Below are positions 26,431 through 34,782 of a stretch of 64,000 bases of DNA, in pieces; the stretch's first letter is position 1; every line of letters starts with the position of its first letter. The notes under the pieces are model-generated. The model was not told the DNA's origin and made no database searches. It was given only the letters and a program-made list of their open reading frames with translations. The translations under genes and the position numbers were made by a program. The DNA is from Paracoccaceae bacterium (GTDB lineage: Bacteria > Pseudomonadota > Alphaproteobacteria > Rhodobacterales > Rhodobacteraceae), in NCBI GenBank assembly GCA_002402045.2, contig NVUX02000108.1:1-64000 (forward strand). The letters run 5' to 3'.

Positions 26431-26870
26431 CGGAAGCGCAAATCTGGGCTTGGCTTGCCGAGGTGCCGGACCCTGAAATCCCAGCGCTTTCGCTGGTTGA
26501 TCTCGGCATAATTCGGTCTGTTGAAGCTGGGGAAACGGTGGTTGTAAAGGTCACGCCCACCTATTCGGGCTGCCCGGCAACGTCTGTCATCAACTTGGAT
26601 ATTGAAACCAAGCTCCGTGAAAACGGCGTGGAAAACCTCCGTCTTGAAACCCAGATTGCGCCCCCCTGGACGACAGACTGGATAAAGCCCGAAGCCCACG
26701 AAAAGCTGCGCGTTTATGGCATTGCCCCCCCTATAGCGGGCCAGCCTGCGTGCCCGCGCTGCCGGTCTGCCAACACCACACTCATTTCACCTTTTGGCTC
26801 TACGCCTTGCAAAAGCCACTACAAATGCGCCGATTGCCTAGAGCCTTTTGACGCATTCAAATGTATTTAG
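26424..26870 (+). CDS. paaD: PaaD, MIP18/DUF59-type assembly factor of the epoxidase
   Basis: 148 residues: an N-terminal DUF59 domain (EVPDPEIPALSLVDLGIIRSV, with the GCPAT cysteine motif near 50) and a C-terminal zinc-ribbon-like tail with CPRC and CADC pairs. It is thought to help mature the metal centres of the epoxidase complex and is required for activity in other bacteria. Overlaps paaC; paaE begins 10 bases later. Confidence 0.92.
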   Translation: MVTEAQIWAWLAEVPDPEIPALSLVDLGIIRSVEAGETVVVKVTPTYSGCPATSVINLDIETKLRENGVENLRLETQIAPPWTTDWIKPEAHEKLRVYGIAPPIAGQPACPRCRSANTTLISPFGSTPCKSHYKCADCLEPFDAFKCI

Positions 26871-26880
26871 GAGCCAGCAC

Positions 26881-27927
26881 ATGCCACGCTTTCACTCTCT
26901 TGAAATAACTAACATTCGCCGCGAAACCGATGCCGCGGTGGTGCTGACATTATCTCCCCAGAGCGGTGATTTCCGCTTTGAGGCCGGGCAATATTTGACC
27001 TTCCGCAAAGATTTTAACGGGGTGGAGCTTCGCCGGTGTTATTCTGTTTGCGCGGCCCCTGAAGAGGCGTTGCAAATTGGCATTAAAGCCGTAAAAGGTG
27101 GGACATTTTCCAGCTTTGCGAATGAGGCGCTGAAAGTTGGTGATGTGCTGGACGCCATGCCGCCAATGGGGAATTTTGGAGCAAAAATTGCAACAAATAA
27201 CCTTGGTTTTGCAGGTGGATCTGGCATTACGCCCTTGCTTTCCATCATCAAAACCACGCTGCAAGCCGATAAAAATGCTCATTTTACCTTGATTTACGCC
27301 AATCAATCCGTTGCGTCGACCATGTTTCGCGATGAGTTGCAAAACCTCAAAGACCGTTTTTTGAATCGCTTCCAAATCATCCATATTTTGGAGGATAACG
27401 CTCAGGATATTAACCTTTTTTCAGGCAGGCTGGATGCCGAAAAACTTGAGGGGTTGTTTAAGGGCTGGGTGAATATTGAAGCTGTTGATCAGGCGTTTAT
27501 TTGTGGGCCGGCCCCCATGATGGAAGTGGTAAAAGAGGGGCTGCGCAAACATCTTGATTTGGCGCAAATATCTATAGAGCAGTTCTTGTCTGATCAGCCC
27601 GGACGCGCCGCGCAAAAGGCAGCGCCCTTGAAGAGCGCTGCCCCTCGCGGCGCGCTGCAAGCCACAATTTTGCTTGACGGGGTTGGCCATGAGGTGGTGC
27701 TAGATGCCGAAACCTCGGTTTTGCAGGCGGCGCTAAATGCCCAGCTGGATGCGCCCTATGCCTGCCGCGCGGGGGTGTGCTCCACCTGTAAAGCGAGGCT
27801 GGTTGAGGGTGAAGTTGAAATGCGGGCCAATCAGGCGCTGGAGGATTATGAGGTGGAGCAGGGCTATATTTTGACCTGCCAATCTCATGCTAAAACGGCC
27901 AGAATTGTGGTGGATTATGACGGTTAG
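26881..27927 (+). CDS. paaE: Phenylacetyl-CoA epoxidase reductase subunit E
   Basis: 348-residue flavo-iron-sulfur reductase that takes electrons from NADPH to the PaaA diiron site. The N-terminal FAD domain contains RRCYSVCAAP (flavin-binding R-x-Y-S). An NAD(P)-binding part follows (GGSGITPLLSI and CGPAPMM). The C-terminal plant-type ferredoxin has CRAGVCSTC and a fourth Cys in ILTCQSH. Start at 26881 (MPRFHSLEI) follows AGGAG. Last gene of the operon; the next gene, waaA, begins 60 bases on. Confidence 0.95.
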   Translation: MPRFHSLEITNIRRETDAAVVLTLSPQSGDFRFEAGQYLTFRKDFNGVELRRCYSVCAAPEEALQIGIKAVKGGTFSSFANEALKVGDVLDAMPPMGNFGAKIATNNLGFAGGSGITPLLSIIKTTLQADKNAHFTLIYANQSVASTMFRDELQNLKDRFLNRFQIIHILEDNAQDINLFSGRLDAEKLEGLFKGWVNIEAVDQAFICGPAPMMEVVKEGLRKHLDLAQISIEQFLSDQPGRAAQKAAPLKSAAPRGALQATILLDGVGHEVVLDAETSVLQAALNAQLDAPYACRAGVCSTCKARLVEGEVEMRANQALEDYEVEQGYILTCQSHAKTARIVVDYDG

Positions 27928-27987
27928 CCTAGCCTTGGCCGGAAATATCCTTTAACCAACAACGAGGTAACGCAACAGGCTGAAGAC

Positions 27988-29331
27988 ATGACTCAAAAAA
28001 CGCAGACGCCCTTTCCTACGTGGACCATGCGGCTTGCGTTGCTTGGTTATGCGGCGTTTATGGCGGCCCTGCTGCCAGCGATACTGGTGTATATTTATAT
28101 GCGCGCGCGCAAAGACCCGCGCTATTCCAAACATTTGCGAGAGCGGTTTGGCTGGTATCCCCGAAATGCAAAAAACTGTGTATGGGTGCATGCGGTATCT
28201 TTGGGCGAGCTCCGTGCGGCGGCGCCTCTTATTCGCGAATTGCTGGAACGGGGCGAACGAGTTGTCATTACTCATTTTACACCAGCGGGCCGCGCGGCTT
28301 CGCACTCGTTTTTTGCGGCCGAAATCCTTGAGGGGCGGGTGATACCTGTTTATGTGCCGCTTGAGTATGACTGGGTTTTCCGAAGGTTTTTCAAGGCGTT
28401 TTCACCGAAATACGGGCTGGTGATGGAAATTGAAATTTGGCCGCGGATGATTGCAAGCGCTCATCGCCACAAAATTCCGCTATTTATGTGTAATGGTCAT
28501 TACCCCGAAAAAAGCTATTTGCGAGACAAGAAAAAGCTTGGTTTGCGGGCGCAATTGATGGCCGGGTTTTCCGGCATGTTTATTAAATCTGAGCCGGATG
28601 CAATGCGGTTTCGGGCGGCCGGGGCGCAGAATGTTTTTGTTCCGGGGGAGCTTCGTTTTGACCAAGAGGTGCCAGCGCGGCTTACCGCACCAGCTGAGCG
28701 GCTGAAAGCGCAGCTTGGTGAGCGGTTGGTTGTGACCTTGGCCAGCGTGGTGGAGGGGGAAGGCGACGGCTATATCGAGGCATTGAAGGCCGTGCAATCT
28801 CGGTTGGCTAGCGGCAAGAATAAGCCTCTTTTTATCTATGTTCCCCGTGCGCCGGAAGTCTTTTCTTCAACAAAAACTGAGTTGGAAAACGCGGGCTTTC
28901 ATGTGAAATCCCGCAGTGAGTGGTTGGATGAAAACCTATTAACAGAAAACCCGGAAGCGATTGATGAAGCCAACATTTTGCTGGGCGACAGCCTTGGCGA
29001 AATGTTCTTTTATTTGGCGCTGGCCGATGTGGTTATTGTTGGCGGTGGTTTTTTACCCTCGGGCGCGCATAATATAATTGAGCCGCTGGCGTTGGAAAAA
29101 ACGGTTTTGGTGGGGCCAAATATCTGGACGATCGAGTTCCCGGCCATGGAGGCTATTGAGGCAGGCGCCTTGACCTCGGTTGAGACAATCCCTGAATTGG
29201 TGACCGAAATTCTGGCCTATGATAACCCTGAAAGCAGGGCGCAGAAACGGCTTGCAGGCAAGGCTTTTTTTGCCGAGCATACGGGCGCTGTAAAGCGGAC
29301 ATTGGCCTTAATTGACAGCCTGATAAAGTAG
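27988..29331 (+). CDS. waaA: 3-deoxy-D-manno-octulosonic acid (Kdo) transferase
   Basis: Attaches Kdo from CMP-Kdo to the lipid A precursor in the inner leaflet of the inner membrane. 447 residues, GT-B fold, with an N-terminal membrane anchor (about 17-37), the VWVHAVSLGELRAA motif, VMEIEIWPRM and the nucleotide-binding GDSLGEMFFY...GGGFLPSGAHNIIEPLA. The protein is 20-30 residues longer than the E. coli enzyme. Its TAG stop abuts the stop of the convergent ASKHA gene with no base between, and no terminator hairpin was seen there. Confidence 0.93.
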   Translation: MTQKTQTPFPTWTMRLALLGYAAFMAALLPAILVYIYMRARKDPRYSKHLRERFGWYPRNAKNCVWVHAVSLGELRAAAPLIRELLERGERVVITHFTPAGRAASHSFFAAEILEGRVIPVYVPLEYDWVFRRFFKAFSPKYGLVMEIEIWPRMIASAHRHKIPLFMCNGHYPEKSYLRDKKKLGLRAQLMAGFSGMFIKSEPDAMRFRAAGAQNVFVPGELRFDQEVPARLTAPAERLKAQLGERLVVTLASVVEGEGDGYIEALKAVQSRLASGKNKPLFIYVPRAPEVFSSTKTELENAGFHVKSRSEWLDENLLTENPEAIDEANILLGDSLGEMFFYLALADVVIVGGGFLPSGAHNIIEPLALEKTVLVGPNIWTIEFPAMEAIEAGALTSVETIPELVTEILAYDNPESRAQKRLAGKAFFAEHTGAVKRTLALIDSLIK

Positions 29332-31332
29332 CTATTTGCGCCGACGCCTTCGCGGTCCGCTGGCAGAATTATAGCTGACATCTGGCAATGGCGTGGTGGC
29401 GCGTAGGCCTGAAAAAGGGGCCGTGGCGTGCGGTATATTGGTTGCACTCACAAAATGCTCCTGAAACGCTGGCTCTATCGCGGTTTCGACCTTTTCGATT
29501 TTGCGCACAGTGGCTTCTATTTCGGCGCGCGACGCGAGGTTTAGCAAGGCAATGCGCGCCCCAGTGCCAGCTGCATTGCCTGCAGATGTCACCTTTTCAA
29601 CAGGGCAATCAGGGATCATCCCCAGCACCATGGCGTGCTTGGGCGAAATATGCGCCCCAAACGCACCTGCCAACACCACGCGGTCCACTTTGTCCACATT
29701 AAGCCTGTCCATCAAGAGGCGCGCACCGGCATATAATGCGGCTTTTGCCAGCTGAATAGCGCGAACATCGCCGTTTGTGACGGTGATTTTGGGGCCGGTT
29801 TCAGGCTCAAAAATTACGTAAGCATTAGTGCGGCCATCAGAAATACAGCGCGGCGTGCCGACTTGCGCTTCTGAGCCGATCAGGCCCGAAGCATCTACAA
29901 TGCCCGCCATGCGCATTTCGGCAATGGCTTCGATAATGCCAGAGCCGCAAATGCCGGTAATGCCCGTGCTCAAAACCGCGTCAGAAAACCCGTCTTCGTT
30001 AGACCATAGATCACAGCCCACAACTTTATAGATCGGAGATTTATCGGCACCGATGCGAATATGCTCAATCGCGCCCGGAGCGGCTCTTTGCCCGCTGGAA
30101 ATTTGCGCGCCCTCAAAGGCGGGGCCGGTGGGCGAAGAGCAGGCAAGCACACCATTCTTATTCCCAAGCAAAATTTCGGCATTGGTGCCAACGTCGACGA
30201 TCAACACAAGGTCGTCCGATAAATTTGGCGCTTCTGAAAGCGCCACGGCCGCCGCGTCAGCCCCGACATGGCCCGCAATGCAGGGCAGGATGTAAATTTG
30301 CGCGTTTTGATGCATTTCAAGCCCGACTGTGCGGGCTGTAAAACTCAGGGCATCAGAAACCGCCAGCGCAAAGGGGGCTTGGCCCAGCTCCACAGGGTCC
30401 AGCCCAAGAAACAGGTGGTGCATAATCGGATTTGCCACCAGCACCATCTCAAAAATATCTGCGGGGGTAATACCCGCCTGCTCAGCAATTTCTGCAATCA
30501 AATCATTGATGGCCTCTCTCACGACTCTGGTCATTTCCACATCGCCGCCGGGGTTCATCATTACATATGAAACCCGGCTCATCAGGTCTTCGCCAAAGCG
30601 GATTTGCGGGTTCATAAGGCCTGATGAGGCCAGCACGTCTCCGGTAGAAAGGTCACATAAATGTGCAGCAATGGTGGTGGAGCCAAGGTCTACCGCCAGC
30701 CCGTATAGCGGCCCTTCATGATAGCCCGGCCAAATTTCCAATATCTGCCCGCTTGGAATATGAAAGGCGCAGGTAACTTGCCATTTGCCCTTGCGTAGCG
30801 TGGCTTGCAGGTTTTGCAAAACCCCTAGCGAGGCGGTGGCATTCACGCTCCATTGCGCTTTAAGCGCTGTCTGAAGCCGCTCGAAATCTCCGCTCGGCTT
30901 GTGCATATCTGGTTCTTCGACACTTACCAGCAGCATGCGAATAGCCGGATCAATGGTAATATCGCGGGCTTCGGCCCGTTTTCTGATCACCTGTTTATGC
31001 ACCTGAGATTCAGCAGGCACATCTATTACGATATCACCCGTTACCTTGGCTTGGCAGCCCAGCCGCCGCCCCTTTGGCAGGCCTCGGATATCGTCATAGC
31101 GCTGCTCAACACTGTTCCACTTTGAAAGCGAATCCTCATTGGCCACCACGCCGAATTTCGGGAATTCCCCAAAGCTTGGCGTTATCTGGCACTTTGAGCA
31201 AATCCCGCGCCCACCGCATACCGAGTCCAAGTCTACGCCAAGGCTGCGCGCGGCGTCCAAAATGGGTGTTCCCTCGGAAAACCGTCCGCGCTTACCCGAA
31301 GGGGTAAAGATGACCGTGTGTTGATTGCTCAT
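29332..31332 (-). CDS. RamA/RACo-like corrinoid-protein reactivase (2Fe-2S + ASKHA, DUF4445)
   Basis: 666 residues. An N-terminal [2Fe-2S] ferredoxin domain (CGGRGICSKC near 40, a further Cys in GCQAK), a linker, and a C-terminal ASKHA ATPase domain with DLGSTTIAAHLCDLSTG, VDVGTNAEILLG, SSPTGPAFEGAQI and LAGAFGAHI. Proteins of this type use ATP and low-potential electrons to reduce inactive Co(II) corrinoid proteins to Co(I). The gene lies near a methyl-H4folate methyltransferase and a MetF-like gene, which fits a corrinoid methyl-transfer pathway, but no corrinoid-binding protein is in the window. It ends in the strongly basic tail SGPRRRRRK. Start set by GGAG before ATG 31332. Confidence 0.85.
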   Translation of the reverse strand: MSNQHTVIFTPSGKRGRFSEGTPILDAARSLGVDLDSVCGGRGICSKCQITPSFGEFPKFGVVANEDSLSKWNSVEQRYDDIRGLPKGRRLGCQAKVTGDIVIDVPAESQVHKQVIRKRAEARDITIDPAIRMLLVSVEEPDMHKPSGDFERLQTALKAQWSVNATASLGVLQNLQATLRKGKWQVTCAFHIPSGQILEIWPGYHEGPLYGLAVDLGSTTIAAHLCDLSTGDVLASSGLMNPQIRFGEDLMSRVSYVMMNPGGDVEMTRVVREAINDLIAEIAEQAGITPADIFEMVLVANPIMHHLFLGLDPVELGQAPFALAVSDALSFTARTVGLEMHQNAQIYILPCIAGHVGADAAAVALSEAPNLSDDLVLIVDVGTNAEILLGNKNGVLACSSPTGPAFEGAQISSGQRAAPGAIEHIRIGADKSPIYKVVGCDLWSNEDGFSDAVLSTGITGICGSGIIEAIAEMRMAGIVDASGLIGSEAQVGTPRCISDGRTNAYVIFEPETGPKITVTNGDVRAIQLAKAALYAGARLLMDRLNVDKVDRVVLAGAFGAHISPKHAMVLGMIPDCPVEKVTSAGNAAGTGARIALLNLASRAEIEATVRKIEKVETAIEPAFQEHFVSATNIPHATAPFSGLRATTPLPDVSYNSASGPRRRRRK

Positions 31333-31501
31333 AGTGGCTCCACCAAAGTTTTTCCACATATTAGCGGTTTTTGGCGGGTTTAAAAGCGCAATAACGACGC
31401 TCCTGTGCTATGATTTACCATTCGTAATTATCAAAACTGAGGTATTTTAGCGGGATTTCCATCGTGCTATTCGCGGCGGGCCACAAGCATCCTTCTATTG
31501 C

Positions 31502-31531
31502 GGGTTTGTCATGAAAAATGCTGACAAACCC
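31502..31531. repeat. 10-bp perfect inverted repeat between dnaJ-like and ASKHA genes
   Basis: GGGTTTGTCA (31502-31511), a 10-base A-rich loop, then TGACAAACCC (31522-31531). It lies 26 bases beyond the stop of the minus-strand DnaJ-like gene and 170 bases before the ASKHA gene. No U-run follows on either strand, so it is either a poor terminator or a protein-binding/RNA-processing site. Confidence 0.55.
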
Positions 31532-31556
31532 ATTGCCTACGTTTCAATTTTTGGCT

Positions 31557-32450
31557 CTATACATGCGCCGCCGCTTTTAGCTTTTGGCGCGGGTCATAGG
31601 AGGCTGTTTCCTTCATGTCTTGCATAAAAGCTTCCAGTTTCGGGTCTACGGCTTCTGGCAATTGAATTTGCAGTTTTACAAGCTGGTCGCCCTTTTTGCC
31701 CGCTCTCTCGACCCCACGCCCCTTCAAGCGCAATACTTTTCCGCTGCTGGTTCCCGCCGGAATTTTCAGCCCGACATTCCCGTGTAGCGTCGGCACTTCC
31801 ACTTTGCCCCCGAGCGCGGCTTCATAAAGCGTAATTGGAAGGTTGATCTCAATATCCAGATCGTTGCGGATAAAAACCGGATGTGACGAAACCTTGACCT
31901 CAATCAGAGCATCCCCGGCTGGCCCGCCGTTTTGCCCGGCATGGCCTTTTCCCTTCAGGCGAATAGTTTTACCCGTTTCTATCCCTTTGGGAATACTCAC
32001 ATTAATAGGGTTTCCATCGGCGAGATATATTTGTTTTTTGCCGCCCAATGCGGCCTCGGTAAAGCTAACCAGCATATTATAGCGCTGGTCTTGCCCCTTA
32101 AAGGCCTGCTGAAAACCGCCGCGCTGGCCACCACCAAACATCTGGGAGAACATATCCCCCATGTCACCTTGCCCCCCGCGTGGCTGGCCTCTAAAGCCGC
32201 CGCCAAACGGGTTCTGCGCTACTTCTGCACCGTTTTCGTCAATCTCGCCACGGTCATAGAGCGCCCGCTTGTTTGGGTCGCTCAATATATCATTGGCCGC
32301 CGAAACTTTCTTGAACCGTGCTTCTTTGGCAGCGTCTCCGGGGTTAAGATCCGGATGTAACGCTTTCATATGCTTACGGAAAGCTTTTTTAATGTCGCTC
32401 TGGTCGGCGCTCTTGCTCACACCCAGAGTTTTGTAGAGTGTATCGTTCAT
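31557..32450 (-). CDS. DnaJ-like co-chaperone without zinc finger (CbpA type)
   Basis: 297 residues: J domain at 3-68 with HPD at 32-34 to stimulate DnaK, a Gly/Phe-rich linker (FGGGFRGQPRGGQGD, FGGGQRGGF), then the two DnaJ C-terminal beta domains (YNMLVSFTEAALGGKK, IPKGIETGKTIRLKGKG, TLHGNVGLKIPAGTSSGK). The cysteine-rich zinc region of true DnaJ is absent, as in CbpA. A hairpin (32463-32478) sits just before its GAGGG ribosome site. It interrupts an otherwise one-carbon-related gene group. Confidence 0.88.
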   Translation of the reverse strand: MNDTLYKTLGVSKSADQSDIKKAFRKHMKALHPDLNPGDAAKEARFKKVSAANDILSDPNKRALYDRGEIDENGAEVAQNPFGGGFRGQPRGGQGDMGDMFSQMFGGGQRGGFQQAFKGQDQRYNMLVSFTEAALGGKKQIYLADGNPINVSIPKGIETGKTIRLKGKGHAGQNGGPAGDALIEVKVSSHPVFIRNDLDIEINLPITLYEAALGGKVEVPTLHGNVGLKIPAGTSSGKVLRLKGRGVERAGKKGDQLVKLQIQLPEAVDPKLEAFMQDMKETASYDPRQKLKAAAHV

Positions 32451-32462
32451 GTTTTTCCCTCG

Positions 32463-32478
32463 AATAGGCTTGCCTATT
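32463..32478 (-). promoter_or_regulatory. Hairpin in the leader of the DnaJ-like gene
   Basis: AATAGGC-TT-GCCTATT, two 7-base arms with a 2-base loop, ending 12 bases before the start codon and directly preceding the GAGGG ribosome site. It could be an operator or a structured leader affecting ribosome access. The chaperone context makes temperature control a possibility only. Confidence 0.35.
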
Positions 32479-32519
32479 ATTTAGGCATGTAACCACAAGG
32501 TAACAAGAGGGAAGTTCAA

Positions 32520-33452
32520 TTACCCGCGCCGTCGACCCCGGCCTGCGCGAGCGCCGCGGGCTCCCGGCTCCACTTCGCCCTCTGCAAGCTTTGGCCTGTT
32601 GGCTTTAATCCACGCCGCGCCGTGGGCATCGTTATTGGTGAGCAGGTTGGCGGCACGGATGGCATCCATCTCGATGGGGTGCATCGGGTTCATAATGGCA
32701 GAGGTCATGCCGCTGGCAATCGCCATTGGCAAAAACGCGGCATTCACGCTGTTGCGGTTGGGCAGGCCAAAGCTGATATTGCTGGCCCCGCAGGTGGTGT
32801 TTACGCCTAGCTCCATGCGCAGTCTGCGCACAAGTTCAAACACCTGTAAGCCGGCTGTGGCCATGGCACCGATTGGCATCACCAAAGGGTCAACCACGAT
32901 ATCACAGGCCGGAATGCCAAAATCGGCTGCCCGCTCAACGATCTTTTTGGCGACGGCAAAGCGCACGTCTGGGTCTTCTGAAATACCCGTATCGTCGTTA
33001 GAAATAGCCACTACGGGCACGTTGAATTTCTTAACCAACGGCAAGATAAGCTCAAGCTTTTCCTCTTCACCCGTTACTGAATTCAGCAATGGCCGCCCGT
33101 TGCATACCTCTAGGCCAGCCTCCAAAGCGCCCGGAACCGAGCTATCTATGCAGAGCGGGATATCAACCAGCGCCTGCACGCGGCGGATAATTTCACGCAT
33201 CAACGGTGGCTCTGTCTCGTTTGGGTTTGGGTTCGAATTATAAACCACGCCCGCGTTGATATCGAGCATAGTAGCGCCCGCTGCGACCTGCGCTAGTGCG
33301 TCAGCCTCGATGGTCGAAAAATCTCCGGCCTCAAGCTCACGCGCCAGTTTTTTGCGCCCCGTGGGGTTAATGCGCTCGCCGATCACACAGAAGGGCTGGT
33401 CAAAACCGATGATTGCGGTTCTGGATTGTGATTCAATAATTGTGCGGGTCAT
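32520..33452 (-). CDS. Methyl-H4folate:corrinoid methyltransferase (pterin-binding)
   Basis: 310 residues, a TIM-barrel pterin-binding domain of the type in AcsE, MtvA-like proteins and the MetH folate domain. GERINPTGRKKLARELEAGD near residue 25 is the diagnostic stretch. DINAGV, CIDSS, NSVTGEEE and SNISFGLPNRN line the folate pocket. It should move a methyl group between a corrinoid protein and tetrahydrofolate. No HxxG B12-binding domain is fused or adjacent. The C-terminus is an Arg/Gly tail (RGARAGRGRRRG) like the basic tail of the ASKHA protein. Nine bases separate it from the MetF-like gene upstream. Confidence 0.85.
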   Translation of the reverse strand: MTRTIIESQSRTAIIGFDQPFCVIGERINPTGRKKLARELEAGDFSTIEADALAQVAAGATMLDINAGVVYNSNPNPNETEPPLMREIIRRVQALVDIPLCIDSSVPGALEAGLEVCNGRPLLNSVTGEEEKLELILPLVKKFNVPVVAISNDDTGISEDPDVRFAVAKKIVERAADFGIPACDIVVDPLVMPIGAMATAGLQVFELVRRLRMELGVNTTCGASNISFGLPNRNSVNAAFLPMAIASGMTSAIMNPMHPIEMDAIRAANLLTNNDAHGAAWIKANRPKLAEGEVEPGARGARAGRGRRRG

Positions 33453-33461
33453 GAAATTTCC

Positions 33462-34334
33462 TTAGGCTCGCAGGCGGTCAGCGGAGTCGCTTTGTGCCGA
33501 AATATAGTCGGTTGTGGCTCGTATGCCACCCAGCGGAAAGAAATGCACCGATTCTATCGCCGCAGGGCGGTTGGTGGCGAGATCTGCCAGCAAGGCCTCG
33601 GGCGTGAAAGGGCGCAGCAGCTTGGTGAGGTCTTTCGCCCGCCGCGTTAGCACGCGCAGGCTGGGGCCCACACCGCAGGCCATGGAGAACTTGATCAGGG
33701 TTTGCAGCTTAGCCGGCCCAGCCACGCCGATATGCACCGGAATATGAACATCTGCGGCCTGCATCCGTGCGCACCACTCCACCACGGGCGGGGCTTCGAA
33801 AACAAATTGCGTGGCGATGGCCATTTTAGCATCTGTCCGGCTCTGAAAATCTGATTTCCACTTGAGCGCGGCCATGACTTCGGCTTCGCCCCCAATATCC
33901 TTGTTGCCCTCGGGGTGGCCCGCCACATGCAGGCGTTTAAAGCCGTAATGGTCAAACACGCCGCTGTCCAAAAGCTGCATAGAGTCAGCATAATCGCCTT
34001 CAGGCTTATCTACGCCCCCAGCCAGCAACAGTGCCGAGGAAACGCCGATATCAGCATAGCGCTGCACCCAGTTTTCAAGCGTGGCTTTATCTGCAATAAT
34101 GCGCGCCGGAAAGTGCGGCATAACCTCAAAGCCATCGGCTGAAAGGCGCTGTGCCGTCGCCAGCATATCCTCGATAGGCGTGCCCGCAATATGCGCGATA
34201 TAAACCCGCGTGCCTTGTGGCAATATCGCCTTGAAATCCGGGATTTTGACCGCCGTGCGTGGCATGATTTCAATGGAAAAACCATTCAAAAATCCTTGCG
34301 GGGCAGGGGCGGGGTTCATTGGCACAACATTCAT
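33462..34334 (-). CDS. Methylenetetrahydrofolate reductase-like protein (C1 metabolism)
   Basis: 290 residues, distantly MetF-like: VYIAHIAGTP, FEVMPHFPARII and LLLAGGVDKPEGDY follow the reductase barrel, and HVAGHPEGNKDI takes the place of MetF's YPEKHPE. It lacks the standard SFEFFPP start, having FSIEIMPRT. A true metF lies 0.45 kb away on the other strand, so this second copy is probably dedicated to the corrinoid methyl-transfer pathway, linking methyl-H4folate to methylene-H4folate. Cotranscribed with the methyltransferase and the small gene upstream. Confidence 0.75.
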   Translation of the reverse strand: MNVVPMNPAPAPQGFLNGFSIEIMPRTAVKIPDFKAILPQGTRVYIAHIAGTPIEDMLATAQRLSADGFEVMPHFPARIIADKATLENWVQRYADIGVSSALLLAGGVDKPEGDYADSMQLLDSGVFDHYGFKRLHVAGHPEGNKDIGGEAEVMAALKWKSDFQSRTDAKMAIATQFVFEAPPVVEWCARMQAADVHIPVHIGVAGPAKLQTLIKFSMACGVGPSLRVLTRRAKDLTKLLRPFTPEALLADLATNRPAAIESVHFFPLGGIRATTDYISAQSDSADRLRA

Positions 34335-34346
34335 GGCAGCTCCGTA

Positions 34347-34649
34347 TCAGGCTGGCTCCCAGCCGTCATTCGCAATCAGGGATTTGATCTTGTCTCGATC
34401 GTAGGCCTGCTCAATCTCCTCGGCCTGCGCATTTGCGACATCTTGATCGCTGCCTGAGACCTCAACCGGATCACTTTTGCGCCAATCGGCCAGATAAGCA
34501 TCTGAACCCGCGGCGCCGCTCTTCATGGCCGCGCGGTCAATCGCTTGCTCGAATCGCTCCGGCAGCTGCACTTTGGACGCTCGCCGCCCCTTACCTACAA
34601 TCACCTGCGCCGGAATATCCCGCCAATATACAATTACAACTTTTGCCAT
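34347..34649 (-). CDS. Small 'virulence factor' domain protein
   Basis: 100 residues, beginning AKVVIVYWRDIPAQVIVGKGRR. This matches a short conserved domain labelled virulence factor (PF13769-like) that in Rhodobacterales accompanies one-carbon corrinoid methyltransferase genes. It is soluble and acidic with no motif for catalysis. The label is historical and says nothing of its job. It is first in the minus-strand group, 12 bases before the MetF-like gene, so it is probably cotranscribed and part of the same pathway. Confidence 0.65.
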   Translation of the reverse strand: MAKVVIVYWRDIPAQVIVGKGRRASKVQLPERFEQAIDRAAMKSGAAGSDAYLADWRKSDPVEVSGSDQDVANAQAEEIEQAYDRDKIKSLIANDGWEPA

Positions 34650-34782
34650 TTCAGCACTCCTCTTTTAGCCCAAATGGCCAAAAATCCCTGTTTTGTAAAG
34701 AGGGCGTCGTGAAAGCATGTTGAATTGTCGCAATATGCGTGTATGGTGTCGCTATAGCAAAACTCATTGACGGTATGGACCG

